Positions 35,501 to 46,350 of a stretch of DNA of 64,000 nt are shown piece after piece. The stretch lies in NCBI GenBank assembly GCA_029204225.1, contig CM055093.1, positions 18,898,041 through 18,962,040 of the forward strand, read 5' to 3'. A program made the translations under genes and the position numbers. Position 1 is the stretch's first letter. Each line of letters begins with the position of its first letter. The notes beneath the pieces are model-generated. The model was given only the letters and a program-made list of their open reading frames with translations. It had not been told where the DNA came from and ran no database searches. The DNA comes from Diphasiastrum complanatum (taxonomy: Eukaryota; Streptophyta; Lycopodiopsida; Lycopodiales; Lycopodiaceae).

Positions 35501-36822
35501 GTCTCCTCCGAGGAACGTTTTGGCCTATCTTGGTGGTGAAGCTGCAACCAATTCTCCAAGTACAAGCTCTTTGTCAACTGCTTCATCCCCAAAATCGCCA
35601 ATATTTAGTGCATTAGATTTTCCAATGTCTCCCATAAGAACTCTGCGCCTCTCAGCCTCATCAATGTCTGGAAGATCACCTGCATCAGGGATGATGAGAC
35701 CATGTTCTCCCACTTTGGAATTAAAGCCTTTATCATCACCAAGTTTGAAAGGTGCACCACCCCCACCTCCCCCTCTTCCCCCTCTGAAGTGGAAAAGCAA
35801 GCAGACCTCGCACAGCACACATGGACAATTGCATAAACCATTGCAAGCTCCTCCTACACCGCCTCCGCCTCCGCCTCCACCCCGAGTGCTTTCAAAGTTG
35901 GTCCAACCTGTTGCTCACATGCAGCAAGGATCAAGATCGATATTTCGTGTTCAAAGAAATGATGATCTCATAAAATCCATTTCTATGTATGACAGAAGCA
36001 AGGTAGAAGACTCTCGTAATCACAAGAACCATACTTTTAGTTTATTTATCTCTGGATAGGCCAACTTTTGAGGTTGCTGTCAGTTTCTCCGGGTATTTTC
36101 TGACAGAGCAAGATGTATTCCATGCCTTGCAGCTCAGGAAAGTGACAGTCGAAAAACAGTCTTCTAAGCCGAAAGTTATGGATGAACGAGAGGTCTTACT
36201 TGAACAGATTAGAACTAAGGTACGAAAGGGAACTCCTCTTTGCATTTGTTATGGATCACAGATTGTTTTAAATGATTTATTGCTGTCTGAGCATCTGTGG
36301 AAGAGACTGACAAGGCTTACAATTGCTTCTAGATTGCTAAGTCTTCCTCTGGTGTCAGCAGACATTCAGCTTGCGTCGCACAGCCACAGAGAGGCATGAT
36401 GCTGCTAATCGCCCGAAGCCAGACGTTATCAATGTTGCTGCAATATTAGAGAAAGCAAATGCCATTCGGCAGGTAGTGTAGTGATATGAAGCATTCCTTG
36501 TTATGCAAAATATTCCTCAAGACATACACCACATCGAAAGAAAATCAAAGCAAAAAAATGCAGATAAACAAAGCTCTTTCCTACAGAAACATCAAAAAAC
36601 TTCTGTGTAATATAAGATCAAAGAAATCCCTTTTGCAAGCTTTTAGTAGCGTAAACGCTTGTTTTTCCATTTATCCCGTCTTAAGAACAATAGCAATCAA
36701 AATGGTTTTGTTGCATTTCATATGTGAAGGCTTTTGTTGGAAGTGACGAAGAAGACACCAACGAAGAATGGACCGAAGTACGTCCACCTGTCAAATTTGT
36801 TGCTGCAATTTTCCCAAACTAG
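29595..36822 (+). CDS. SCAR: SCAR/WAVE family protein (nine exons)
   Basis: Subunit of the WAVE/SCAR complex, which activates ARP2/3 to nucleate branched actin in the cytoplasm and at the plasma membrane. Exons: 29595-29749, 30734-30897, 31238-31361, 31463-31595, 32109-32176, 34196-36002, 36133-36219, 36362-36472, 36730-36822; all junctions are GT-AG and keep phase, giving 913 codons plus TAG. Residues 1-192 form the SCAR homology domain ([77 protein letters not shown]). Exon 6 encodes a long acidic and Ser/Pro-rich linker with a 9-residue repeat and proline runs (about 735-780). The C terminus has the basic RSKLRKV, a WH2 motif ([15 protein letters not shown]), the central [15 protein letters not shown] and an acidic end with a conserved Trp ([11 protein letters not shown]). 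The ATG is the usual MPLVRYE start. Paralogue (SCAR1-4) not assigned; it is shorter than Arabidopsis SCAR2. No damage seen. Confidence 0.95.
32177..34195 (+). other. SCAR intron 5 (2.0 kb)
   Basis: Largest intron of the gene, bounded by GTATCAG and AATAG. No ORF with recognisable motif and no obvious transposon ends were seen in it. Confidence 0.75.
34544..34685 (+). repeat. 27-bp coding minisatellite in SCAR exon 6
   Basis: About five copies of a 27-bp unit of the type GAAGACATTTCACAAGAAGA encode the 9-residue motif [12 protein letters not shown] (about residues 331-378). One copy is shortened (ENVSQET). It adds an acidic tandem array to the variable linker without breaking the frame. Confidence 0.9.
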
Positions 36823-38216
36823 GTTTTTGAGGTAGATTTTGCCAAAATGTTGTATTGTACTTGCATATGATAAAGACTATGCAAGCAGTAACATACTAGA
36901 TTCATTGCCAAATAAATTGATCTCGATACTTGAATACTGTGATGAGAGCTGTACTTGTTTGAAATTGCAGGCCCAAAACTAGGAGGAGCTTACTGCTGCT
37001 TATATTTTCACCCTGCCTCCCTTCATGTGGCACATATCCAGGGCATGAGGCTGTTCCTCGGTAGAAATGAGAAATTCTTTCAAAAGCTATAAGTTCATTT
37101 TCTCTCAAGTGTCAACATTTATGCACCCGTGATTGGAATGGAACTTCTGACCTCAGGTAAAGGAAGCTTCACCAATATGCCACTTATTGGAGGACTGGTG
37201 ATTAGATATAGTTAGTAGTTACAACAAAGGCACTTCATCATCCTTGGCATCTCCCATGTGAAGGTGTATACCCCATAAGTTAAATAATCTTCATGGTGAG
37301 ATTTGTGATTTTGCTGATACCTTCATGCAGAGCTCTTTCTACCGTCTGTTGTGGCTTTGAAGGTCCTCTCCACATCTGGAATGGGTATCTTATAATTCAT
37401 GTCTTGTGGAAGAACTAGTGTGCTTAAAAAGATGAAATGCACATTCTAGTTTCTAATGAGTTGTCTGCAGAATGTGCAGTATCTTGAACTTGTTGCATAT
37501 TTATGTTAAAAAAGAAATTATGTAGAACAAAATTTGTATCAGCTGCTCTATTTTGCAGAGGTAAAACAAAATGTTATTCAATATGGGCTACGACCTTGGG
37601 ATCAACATTGCATAGTGACTTTTACCATCAGCTTTCAATTTGACGTGTAAAGATTTCAGATGACTTTCATCAAAACTTTGTATGTTGCAATTAATCTTTC
37701 AATTGCCATGCACATCATAAACTAGATTTCAGAGAACTAAACTTCAGGGATGGCATTGACCAAATGTACCATTCTTTTCAGATTAACACAATCACAAAAG
37801 AAATATACACTAGAGAGTTTCTTCATTGAAATAAACGTTTGCTTTTCTTGTATTAAACTATTAGTTTACAAGTAAGAAAACATACTATTGAAAATGTTTC
37901 AAAATGCGCCCCCAACATAGTGCAATTTCAATTGAAATTACTACTTTGCTACAACAATCGACTTGTATGCATCTCTCATTTGTAAAGTTTAATCGAAGGC
38001 TAAAAGTATGAGCCATTTATGTAGCATTAAAACAACAAAATCATGGGTATGCTATTGGTCCACATAAAGTGTGAAAATTTGGTCTAGCAAATCTCTCCCA
38101 CTCAAGATTAAATCTTAGTTGTCCTAGCGAAAAGATATCACAACAATTTGCTCTTGTTGTGTGTCCTTCGTAGTACGAGATTGTCGCTAGGAGCGACAAC
38201 CTCGCCTCAACCTGCA

Positions 38217-38222
<6 letters not shown>
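36823..38222. other. Downstream region of SCAR, no further gene
   Basis: Contains the probable SCAR 3' UTR and AT-rich spacer. No ORF with recognisable motifs. Confidence 0.5.

Positions 38223-38289
<67 letters not shown>
38223..38289. repeat. (AG)n microsatellite, 67 bp
   Basis: Uninterrupted AG repeat. Ser-Leu ORFs over it on the minus strand are artefacts. Confidence 0.98.
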
Positions 38290-38291
<2 letters not shown>

Positions 38292-38439
38292 TAAAACCGA
38301 CAGAGTCTACTCCTGTTATTGGGAATGTCATATGAGTACAAATGGTGCCCTTTTGTTCTTGGGGAGGCCCATCCTATTGGCTACTTGAAAGTGGCAAGGA
38401 TTGAAATCCTAGCCATTCAAAGAACGTGCTCAAGTCGTT

Positions 38440-41141
38440 CATAGATATCACTATTGAGTTTTTCTGGACCCATGACGAGTATCTCCTAGAATCCATCTGA
38501 GATCCCTTCATTCATGTCGTGGCCCAACTACTAAATAGCTTCTTGATGGTTGGCAGCCTTAGGAAGGAACACATCTCATCACAGATCCTCCATCGCATTG
38601 TAGACTCCAACTACAAATTAGGATCTGGCCCATTAGAGCCCTACAATTGGTATAAAACGGTCTTTGGTGAGTTGAAGAGGCTATCAAGGGTAACACCAGA
38701 CAACAATTTGCGGCTGGCCCTCCTCTTTCTCTTATCCACTTCATATCTGGAGGACAGGCTCCATGGGTTCAATGCCAATTTCGTGTTGTCTTTCCACGAA
38801 GAAGCACTAGCCGAGTTATCTCACCATGCCTGAAGCTCACACAGTCATCATCGTGTACGCAACGAAGTCGTTATACCTGACTTGCCTCCCATGTCACGTC
38901 GTCGAACTAGGCAAACCTCTTCAGCTGCGCTTCCACCCCCTCCCGCATCATGTCGCTGGACTAGGCAAACCTCTCCAACTGTGCTTCCACCCCCTGCTGC
39001 AATTCACACTGAACTCCCCATTCCCCAATCCACCGATGCTACCCTCGCCTCTGCTTCTTCACAGGGTCAGTCTGTGACTATTGGAGCCACAATTCCAATC
39101 ACAGCTGTTGAAGCTGCCTCACCCCCACAAACTTGAGCAATCTCACCAAACACCTAGGTTTTCATGGACATGTTCGATGATTCCGACCCCCTTGGGGCTT
39201 CCGAAATTTTGAGATGCCCAAAAGTCCAGGACTCTTTGAACAGCAATCCCCTGAAAAAAGGATTCGAACAGTTCCATGACACCTCTACAGTTTTTGATTC
39301 CTCATTCCAGACAAATCAACAAGATATCGTTGTTCATCAAACAGCAGACACCATTCAGGTCGGCCATGCGGTTAAATCTCCCAAGCAGTTCAACGCCACG
39401 GTGCCAGAAGGGTTTGAGAAAGAGGATATATTTGAAGAAGAAGAATTGCTGGCGCCACTTCCACACCAAACATGAATAGTACCACCAGTTTCTCTTGCTG
39501 CTACCACCTCCACCTTTTGCACAAGTGATCTAGTCTATGCTGGATAAGAAAAAAAAAATACAACAACGCATCTCAGATTTGGGTTTTGAAAATTCCTTAA
39601 TCAGTCAGATGATCATCCAATTGGATAGAGAGCTCAAGATCGCTATGCATCGTGAAGAGAAATCTCAAGTTGAAAAGAAGAAAGCACAACAAACAACAAA
39701 TCGCCTAGAGGATTACGTGGTGCAACTCCATAATACATTGACAACCGCCCAGGACCAGGTAGATCGAATTGTGCATGATGCAAAATAGAAAGTTCTATTG
39801 TTACAATGACAATTACAGATGGCTAAGCAAGATCGCACACGTCTGCAAGGTGAATTAGATGCGACCACCCTTGAGCGTGATACATATCTTCAAACACAAA
39901 TTCCTAATCATCCGGTCACACCGACGGAACTCAGCTATTTGTTCAAAAAAGTTGATACCTATCGAGTGGCCTTGCAAGGATTTCAGAGTCGATACGACAA
40001 ATTCAAAGGTACGGCCTTGACAGAGCTAGAAAAGGCCAAAGAAATCATCAACGATTATGAGAAGGCCACCTCCTAGGTTTTAGAGTCAAATCGACAACTT
40101 GAAGTTCTGGTCATGCCACAATTCTTGCCTCAACAACATGATCAGCCAAATTGGATGCGGCTATGGATTCAGAAATGGATCAGGGAGGAGCACTAGAGGT
40201 TGAAGAGGTCCTACCAGCTCCACTAGTAATGCAAACAGGTCCATCCACATCAAGGACCAGACCGTTATTTCGAAGGCCCATCAGTGTCGAGGACGAAATC
40301 AAAAGTTTTTTACAGCAACACCTGCATGAGTCCTCGCATGGTGGTTGGGTCATAAAGTTCAAAACCTCCGAGATTAAGGTCGGAAAAAAAATAGATAACC
40401 TACTTGCTTTGGGAGAGCAACCAACCTAGAGAGTCACAGTTTTTGAGAAAGCTCCTGATTCTATAAGGAGCTATGTTGCAAGTTCTCGCCAACTACGAGT
40501 GGATCCGTGTTATGTGCCGATGCCACATTGTAATAAGTGAAAAGATCTGGGAGTGGCCATGGATAAAATCATGATCCATACACCGAATTGGCCAAATAAT
40601 CCACCAGCCTTTCAACTGGACAATTTTAGTGGATTTTCACAGAGCGCTACAAGCATACCAGTGGGAGTACATGTTTTCTCCTAATTCGACCGTTAGGCAA
40701 TCGACGCTTTTTGCAAAAGACTTGACTATGTTGGTGTCCATTTCTACTCGATGGGATGATTCCCTTCCTACGTTGGCATTCGATCCAAATACAGTTATGG
40801 CGTCCGACAGCGTTAAAGATCAGCTGCCCTTAGCAAGATTGTACTTTCATGCCGCGATGATGGGTGGCTCCTAGGAATCAAGATTTACAGCTTGGACAAC
40901 ATCAAAGTGGATCGTCGGAGCGCATAGGTGCTTTTTATCGCACAATTTGGATTTCAACACTGTCCGACTCGACTTCATGGAGAAGGTGCAGTATTATTTG
41001 ATCAAAGTTCTACGCCAGGCTAATCAAAGCCCGAAATATATAATCTCGCGAGGTGTCGTGGGACCGCCACCAGTTTTGGTGGGGGATACCTTTGGAGGGT
41101 TTGCGGATCCCAAGGCAATCCTAACCCTGTTTAATAAGTGA
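38440..41141 (+). pseudogene. Unrecognised multi-stop pseudogene with coiled-coil region
   Basis: A long coding-like stretch is open except for scattered stops. Frame 1 (38519-39535) begins VVAQLLNSFLMVGSLRKEHI, then a Pro/Arg/Thr-rich part (MSRRRTRQTSSAALPPPP) and an acidic part. The next frame (39537-40076) encodes a coiled coil (QQRISDLGFENSLISQMI; LEKAKEIINDYEKA). Then come IKSFLQQHLHESSHGGWVIK and a C-terminal part with QAYQWEYMFSPNSTVRQSTL and YYLIKVLRQANQSPKYI. No introns are obvious, so it may be a retrotransposon-encoded or retrocopied gene. Most stops sit where CAG or CGA would restore a coding frame. Family unknown to me; the N-terminal part recalls plant retroelement proteins upstream of coiled coils. 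Confidence 0.5.
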
Positions 41142-41697
41142 GAGGGATTTGGCACCTTGCGTCTGTAAGTCCAACCTGATGATCACATAGTTATTTGATA
41201 ATTAGAAAGTCAATAGAAGGACTTTAGGCCTTTTTACGAGACTTTTAATGTCATAGGCCTAAATGTCAAGTTAGTGAATAAAGTTGGGACTCCCACCAAA
41301 ATTGGTTCAAATTCAAATTCGTTCCCTCCAACTACTGAATGGGTTCCCACTCTTTTTAAATATGAATAGTTAGGGAGGTAGAAATGGGCCAATGGGATTT
41401 TGAGGTCAAGGCCCTCCTCTCCACTATAAATAGGGGCAAACTTGAGTTGCTCCTCATGTTCTCTCTTCATTCCCAATACAAGCAGATTGGTTCTCTTATG
41501 GAATGGACTTATGAATGTCCTTGCTCTCTAACTCTATTCCTCCATCTCTCATGCTTTTGTTGTATTTGCTAATTGTTGGATTTGAATTTTATTGGAATTG
41601 CTAATTCTTATGTTTTTTGTGAAAGAGAAAGGGAGAGAGAGAAAGAATAAGCTCTTATCATTATGGATCTTAGGTTTAATGCTTGTAGTGTTAATGG
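41142..41697 (+). other. LTR- or promoter-like segment with TATA box
   Basis: TATAAATAG (41425-41433) is followed by a pyrimidine-rich stretch (TCTCTCTTCATTCCC), the arrangement of a plant core promoter or of an LTR with U3/R. A TG start at 41249 would fit an LTR following the 38.4-41.1 kb pseudogene, but no partner LTR or purine tract was found. Confidence 0.3.
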
Positions 41698-41901
41698 ATG
41701 TTAGAGTTAGATGTGGATCTTCCATACATGCTGAATTCTAAGATATGCTATCGCTCTCACGGGATCGCACCTCCTCGTGACAACTACCTTCATCTCCTTA
41801 ATGCTTGTGTGCTTGGATCTTGGATTGAGGATAGGATAGAAAATAATCCCACTATAGGAATTAGTGTCACAATCTATCCTGTCAATATGATTAAAATGTG
41901 A
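41698..41901 (+). pseudogene. Short unrecognised coding-like fragment
   Basis: The 67-codon frame contains SHGIAPPRDNYLHLLNACVL and GSWIEDRIENNPTIGISVTI, which look protein-like, not random. It has no introns or continuation that I can identify in the next 900 bp, which are otherwise without a recognisable gene. I do not know the family. Confidence 0.3.
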
Positions 41902-42858
41902 TGTAAATATTGGTTTTCACCAAAAGTCACTTCCCAATCTTAACAATTAGCAATAACCCAATTCCTTATTCCAATCTATACTTTTGCTTGGTACTGTAGC
42001 AATTTAGGTTGGACTTTGCCAACCACAAAAATTTCCATAAGAGATTTGATCAAGTAGTATGAAGGTTCTTGTTATATACAATTGTTGAACACTAACCAAA
42101 GCATGGCCAACAAAGTCACCAAACACCAAACTCAACAGTAGAGTAACTCGGAAAATAAAAAATCCCTCCACTCTTTTTCTTTTGGAAATAAAATGCTTTC
42201 ACTCGTTTATAATACTCTTTATAACAATATTCCCATTGCATAAAGATATTAAAAATATGGTGATGAGTTTGATCCACATATTTCAATAATATTGCCACCC
42301 TTAGTACTTGCATATTTGGCTACAATGTTGGTTTGCAGCACTCCTATTGAGCATTCTTATCAATACTAGCAAAGCAAAGAGGGTAATCTTCACAAGTCTT
42401 CAATCATTTGAATATATTCAACAACAAAAACTGGCAAAATTGCCAATAAGAAATAGCTCAAAACAATATTTTTTAAGTTTCGCCTTTCATTGTAGAATAG
42501 CAAATGCCATAACTTGTTATTAGCTTCTTCCCATAAGAGTGGTAATCTCATATTTGGTGCAACAGATTTCTCCCAACTCTTCTAGTTGTCCTAGAAAAAA
42601 GATATCAACACAATTTGCTCTATATTTTCAAAGTGATATTTACAAAGAGTTTTTGGAACAATTGGATTATATCTTCACTTCAAGTTCCATTCCCCACCTT
42701 TTTCCTCTTTCTCTTTTTGTTGTCACTCCTTAGATATTGTATCTAGCAACTAGAGAATTTTCTTGAATATGTCAATTAGACATATAATCTCAGAATAGCT
42801 ACCATTTCAGAAATAGAAGTCCACATTGAACAAAAAAAACAAAAAGTTCTGCCTATAC

Positions 42859-43412
42859 CTAAGACAAACTCTTTGAGGGCAAAGCAAGTACATGAAAAAG
42901 ATCTTGCAAGCTAATGACGCGCTGGTGTATGAACATATTTTCATTCACATCCAGCCCCTTGACATGCAAGTACACAAAATACATATGCTTGCAAGGTATG
43001 TACTTTTTCATGGACATGTTTCTGGAGAAATCTTTGCATGTGCATGATGGCTCATTAGCAATTGTGACATGATAGATTGCTCTTGTTTGACAACTATCAA
43101 AACTTTCAATGATATATAACTCCTTATGTTCTGAAGGGACTTTGATTATCTCTCGTACCTGCCCTTTCAATGACAATTCCCTTTCCATTCTATCTTTAGC
43201 AGATTTTGACACACTCGATCTTCGTCTCATCTGTCCACATTTTGATGTCCCATGGGTAGTGAAGTCTTTGCGTTGGAGGGAATTCCAGGGTCTTCAACTA
43301 TGTTTTCCTGCTGTGAAATATTTTGGGAACATGAACTGGTTGTCTCCAACATGTATCCCCCTTTGTTCAATTCATCCACTTCAGATTGCATCAGGTTTGT
43401 TCCTTGTTGCAC
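42859..43412 (-). pseudogene. SWIM zinc-finger protein (transposase C-terminal type)
   Basis: The minus-strand ORF 43230-42859 contains LKGQVREIIKVPSEHKELYI, then EPSCTCKDFSRNMSMKKYIP and CKHMYFVYLHVKGLDV. The C-x-C...C-x-H spacing is a SWIM zinc finger, a DNA- or protein-binding domain found at the C terminus of MULE/FAR1-type and related transposases. It is followed by IHQRVISLQDLFHVL. Upstream, in another frame (43412-43227), lies a Ser/Gln/Asn-rich segment (MLETTSSCSQNISQQENIVE), so a frameshift near 43230 is likely. No transposase core lies next to it. It could be the detached C-terminal piece of the same family as the 52.4-54.8 kb transposase, which itself lacks a SWIM domain. Confidence 0.65.
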
Positions 43413-43768
43413 ATATCAAATTCCATTGTTCATTGGAGGAGACATAGTGACATTAGGATTGACTTTCCAGGTACAAGTTATATCGCTCGCACAAAACCAC
43501 ATGAATTGATTTGTGTATCAATTTTGATGTTTTCTTGTTTCAAAAAAACAAGGTGCAACCCTTGATTTGATCATCTTGTTGCAACGTCCTCTGCCAGTAG
43601 CCTTCATACCTTGACATTTGATTTGGCTACCAGTTCTTAGATATCAAATAGCCAACCAACTATTGTTCAGTTGTCTTTCCTGTATATTCACTTATTTGAT
43701 AAGTTTGGAACATGTTGTTTTTTCGCCTATGTTGTGTGATTGTGATATATGTTTTTTTTTTGTGGTAG

Positions 43769-45044
43769 ATATTCACTTTGTGTAGAGACATACTCAATAT
43801 TGCAAAATGTGCTGATGCTAAGACCACTGCAGGTGAGATGCATACCATTTTGTCTCATATGAAGACAGTTTGTGTGTGGGAAATAGAGCACGACGAGGTA
43901 AAAGCGTGCAATACAACGCAGACATGGTTTTGCTAGACTTTCCTAAAAGTTTTATCCCAGATGGTTTTGCTGGAAGGGTGCCTGTATGGAATATACTTGA
44001 TGATAGATTGATGGAGGCATCAATGCAATTCGCATCAACAATTGTCGATGATGATGGTCTTGTAGTCAGTATTTTAGGAGTGCCAGAGATACCAATGTTT
44101 GTTAGAGTTGCTAAAAAGTCTGGATTGAATGTGGTGCATCATGCTATTTTGCGAGGGGTGGATAAATTTGGGCATCATTGTGATGGGATTTCAAGTGAAT
44201 TTCACCTCAACATATTTTCTGGCAATGTCATTGTTTTTTTTTTTTTTTTTTTTTTTCTGGTTTTCGAGTCATGATTTTGAATCTACATACCATTTTCCCA
44301 CAAGTACATATGCTTGTTGTTTATGTCACATGCCGCATCGATTCATCTCCTTCGATTCCTATGGGTGATTGCGACTCAATTGATCCTTCTCTTTTCCATA
44401 GTGCGACTGACCATTGGATACATTACTATCCTCTAGCAGATAGACTGAAGGATAGTAGTGGTACTCAACCACTGTGTGGAGGAGTCGAGAAGAGCCCCCA
44501 TTTCATGTGTTTCTTGGTGGAAATGTTTTGTAAGCCTTCAGGAGTTGTGGTTGATCCTTTTCTGGGTTGTGGAAGATCATTGTATGCAGGCGGAAGTACC
44601 AGCCAACATTGCATAGCAATGGATTTTGATCAAGCCATCGTCGATATGGCCACCCATAGATATGGTATGCAAATGCTACAATTAGTACTAGTACAAAAAT
44701 GATATTTCAAATTTGTTTTGTTATTGTTAAACACACCATCTCTTGTTATGCAGAATCGTCCACTTTTGTGGCACAAATTGATTCGGACGAAGAGGAAGAT
44801 GTGCAAAATGAAACATGGGATTCTGATGAGTTTCAAAATTGGTATGTCAAATTTATAATGCATTCTTCGCTTGTTTCGATCTCAGTGTTGTGCTTGAGTA
44901 TGCTATCATAACGTTAGTTGTTTGCCATCCTATGCAGAGGCAGTGGCCAGAGCCATGGTACTTCATGAGGCTACACCAATATTAAGAAAACGTAAACAAC
45001 CTTCACAAAGTATATATGTTGATGATGAGTGCAAGGAGGAGTAG
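43769..45044 (+). pseudogene. N4/N6 DNA-methyltransferase-like gene (beta-class order), split and frameshifted
   Basis: Pieces in order: 43769-43920 (CRDILNIAKCADAKTTAGEM, VCVWEIEHDEV); after a frameshift QYNADMVLLDFPKSFIPDGF (motif IV position, with DFPK where DPPY/DPPF is usual); LMEASMQFASTIVDDDGLVV; then, after an intron-like gap with 23 T, exon about 44282-44662 with IHYYPLADRLKD, EKSPHFMCFLVEMFCKPSGV and VVDPFLGCGRSLYAGG (the SAM-binding DPF-G-G motif I), ending at GTATGC. Exon about 44753-44841 encodes an acidic segment (QIDSDEEEDVQNETWDSDEF), and a last piece ends at TAG 45042-45044. Catalytic motif before SAM motif is the beta-class arrangement of bacterial N4-cytosine/N6-adenine enzymes. 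DFPK argues against catalysis in this copy. Upstream exons were not found. Confidence 0.6.
44234..44256. repeat. Poly(T) run, 23 bp
   Basis: Twenty-three consecutive T within the presumed intron of the methyltransferase-like gene. Phe-rich ORFs over it are artefacts. Confidence 0.97.
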
Positions 45045-45382
45045 TGTTAGGTCACTTTATTTTCTCATGTGAATTTCATCTCGTATCCTGTAAATGCTAA
45101 AATACTACTTGAACTCACATATCGTACATTTGCATCTGGATTGAAGACCAATTTTATGGTTTTGGAATGGCCCAGTGATTGTTTTGGTCTTGATTTACAA
45201 GAACATCTCAATGTCATAGGTTCGTGTAGTTGTGATGTTACATTTTGGTAAATGGTATTCTAATATGGGGTATGCATTGGTATTCTAATAAGCTATTGGT
45301 ATTCTAATATGCACAATAATTGCGAGTGAAGTTAGATTAAAATTTTTGAGATCTTTCATATTGAGACATGCAGTTGTGGTTT

Positions 45383-45985
45383 TTATTTTCTTACTAGACC
45401 AGGAAAAGCAACTACCACAAAACTGGAATACACTGTGGTGGATCTATGATCATTATAGTCACCTCCCCAATCCGCATCCACATAGCCACACAACTCAGGT
45501 AAACCATCATGCTTCCTGTAAATCAAGCCATACTCTAAAGTGCCTTTCACATAATGCAAAATGCGTTCAGCTGTCTTCCAATGCGTTTCTGTAGGTGCTA
45601 CCATAAACTGACTTACAATGCCAACAACATAGCATATATCTGGTCTAGTCGTGGTAAGGTAAATCAAGCTCCCTACTAATTGCCTATACAACGTAGCATC
45701 AAATGACTATGACTCATCAAGCTTAGAAAGCTTTTTACCTGGTTCAATAGGAGCATTCACTGGTTTGCAATCCTGCAATCTAAACCTGTGCAGCAACTCT
45801 TTGACATACTTCACCTGTGTTAAACCCACTTCGTGTCCTTTTTGCCACACCTCTACTCCAAGGCAATAATGCATCTGGCTGAGATCTGTCATCTCGAATT
45901 GTTCCATGAGATCTTTCTTGATCATATCTATCATTTGATCTGTGAGCAAGGTTTGTCGTGCGAGTCATTTCCAGGTCTGGGCGAG
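45383..45985 (-). pseudogene. Copia RT/RNase H fragment
   Basis: Minus-strand frames read MEQFEMTDLSQMHYCLGVEV, VKYVKELLHRFRLQDCKPVN, LVGSLIYLTTTRPDICYVVG and LCGYVDADWGGDYNDHRST, the C-terminal RT and RNase H of a copia element. It closely resembles the corresponding part of copia A (49.2-49.8 kb), so it is a fragment of the same family. No LTR adjoins it; it ends where the GAGTCATTT minisatellite begins. Confidence 0.9.
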
Positions 45986-46350
45986 TCATTTTGTTCCCCT
46001 GTGTGAGTCATTTTCTAGTCCTTTTGGGAACCTTTCAAACTTGTGTGAGTCATTTCAAGGTCCTTTGCACCTTCTTCTGACCTGTGCGAGTCATTTTGAG
46101 ATGTTGTTGACCTCCTTCTGACCTGTGTGAGTCATTTTAGCCTGTGCAGGTACTGAGCTTCTTATGCGAGTCATTTTAGCATGTGCGGGTACTGAGTTTC
46201 TTATGCGAGTAATTTTAGTCTGTGCGGGTACTGAGCTTCTTATGCGAGTCATTTTTTGTAGTATACATGCTTGTGCGAGTAGTATGTTTCCTTGCGCGAG
46301 TCATTTCTAGTTCTTTTGGGAATCCTTCAATCTTGTGCGAGTCATTTTTG
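45957..46350. repeat. GAGTCATTT minisatellite, about 11 irregular copies
   Basis: The core TG(C/T)GAGTCATTT recurs about 11 times at spacings of roughly 20 to 41 bp. Three consecutive units at about 46129-46250 are near-identical at 39 bp (GAGTCATTTTAGCCTGTGC, then GGTACTGAGCTTCTTATGC). The TGAGTCA version equals a GCN4-like bZIP site, but nothing shows it is functional. Confidence 0.85.

Noticed and set aside
34039-35841. Minus-strand ORFs opposite SCAR exon 6
   Set aside because: Shadows of the biased SCAR codons (acidic and Ser/Pro-rich); the plus-strand exon explains the openness.
38041-38331. Minus-strand ORF across the second GA repeat
   Set aside because: Same artefact of a simple repeat.
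44129-44368. Phe-rich ORFs near 44.2 kb as membrane proteins
   Set aside because: Caused by the 23-bp poly(T) run inside the presumed intron of the methyltransferase-like gene.
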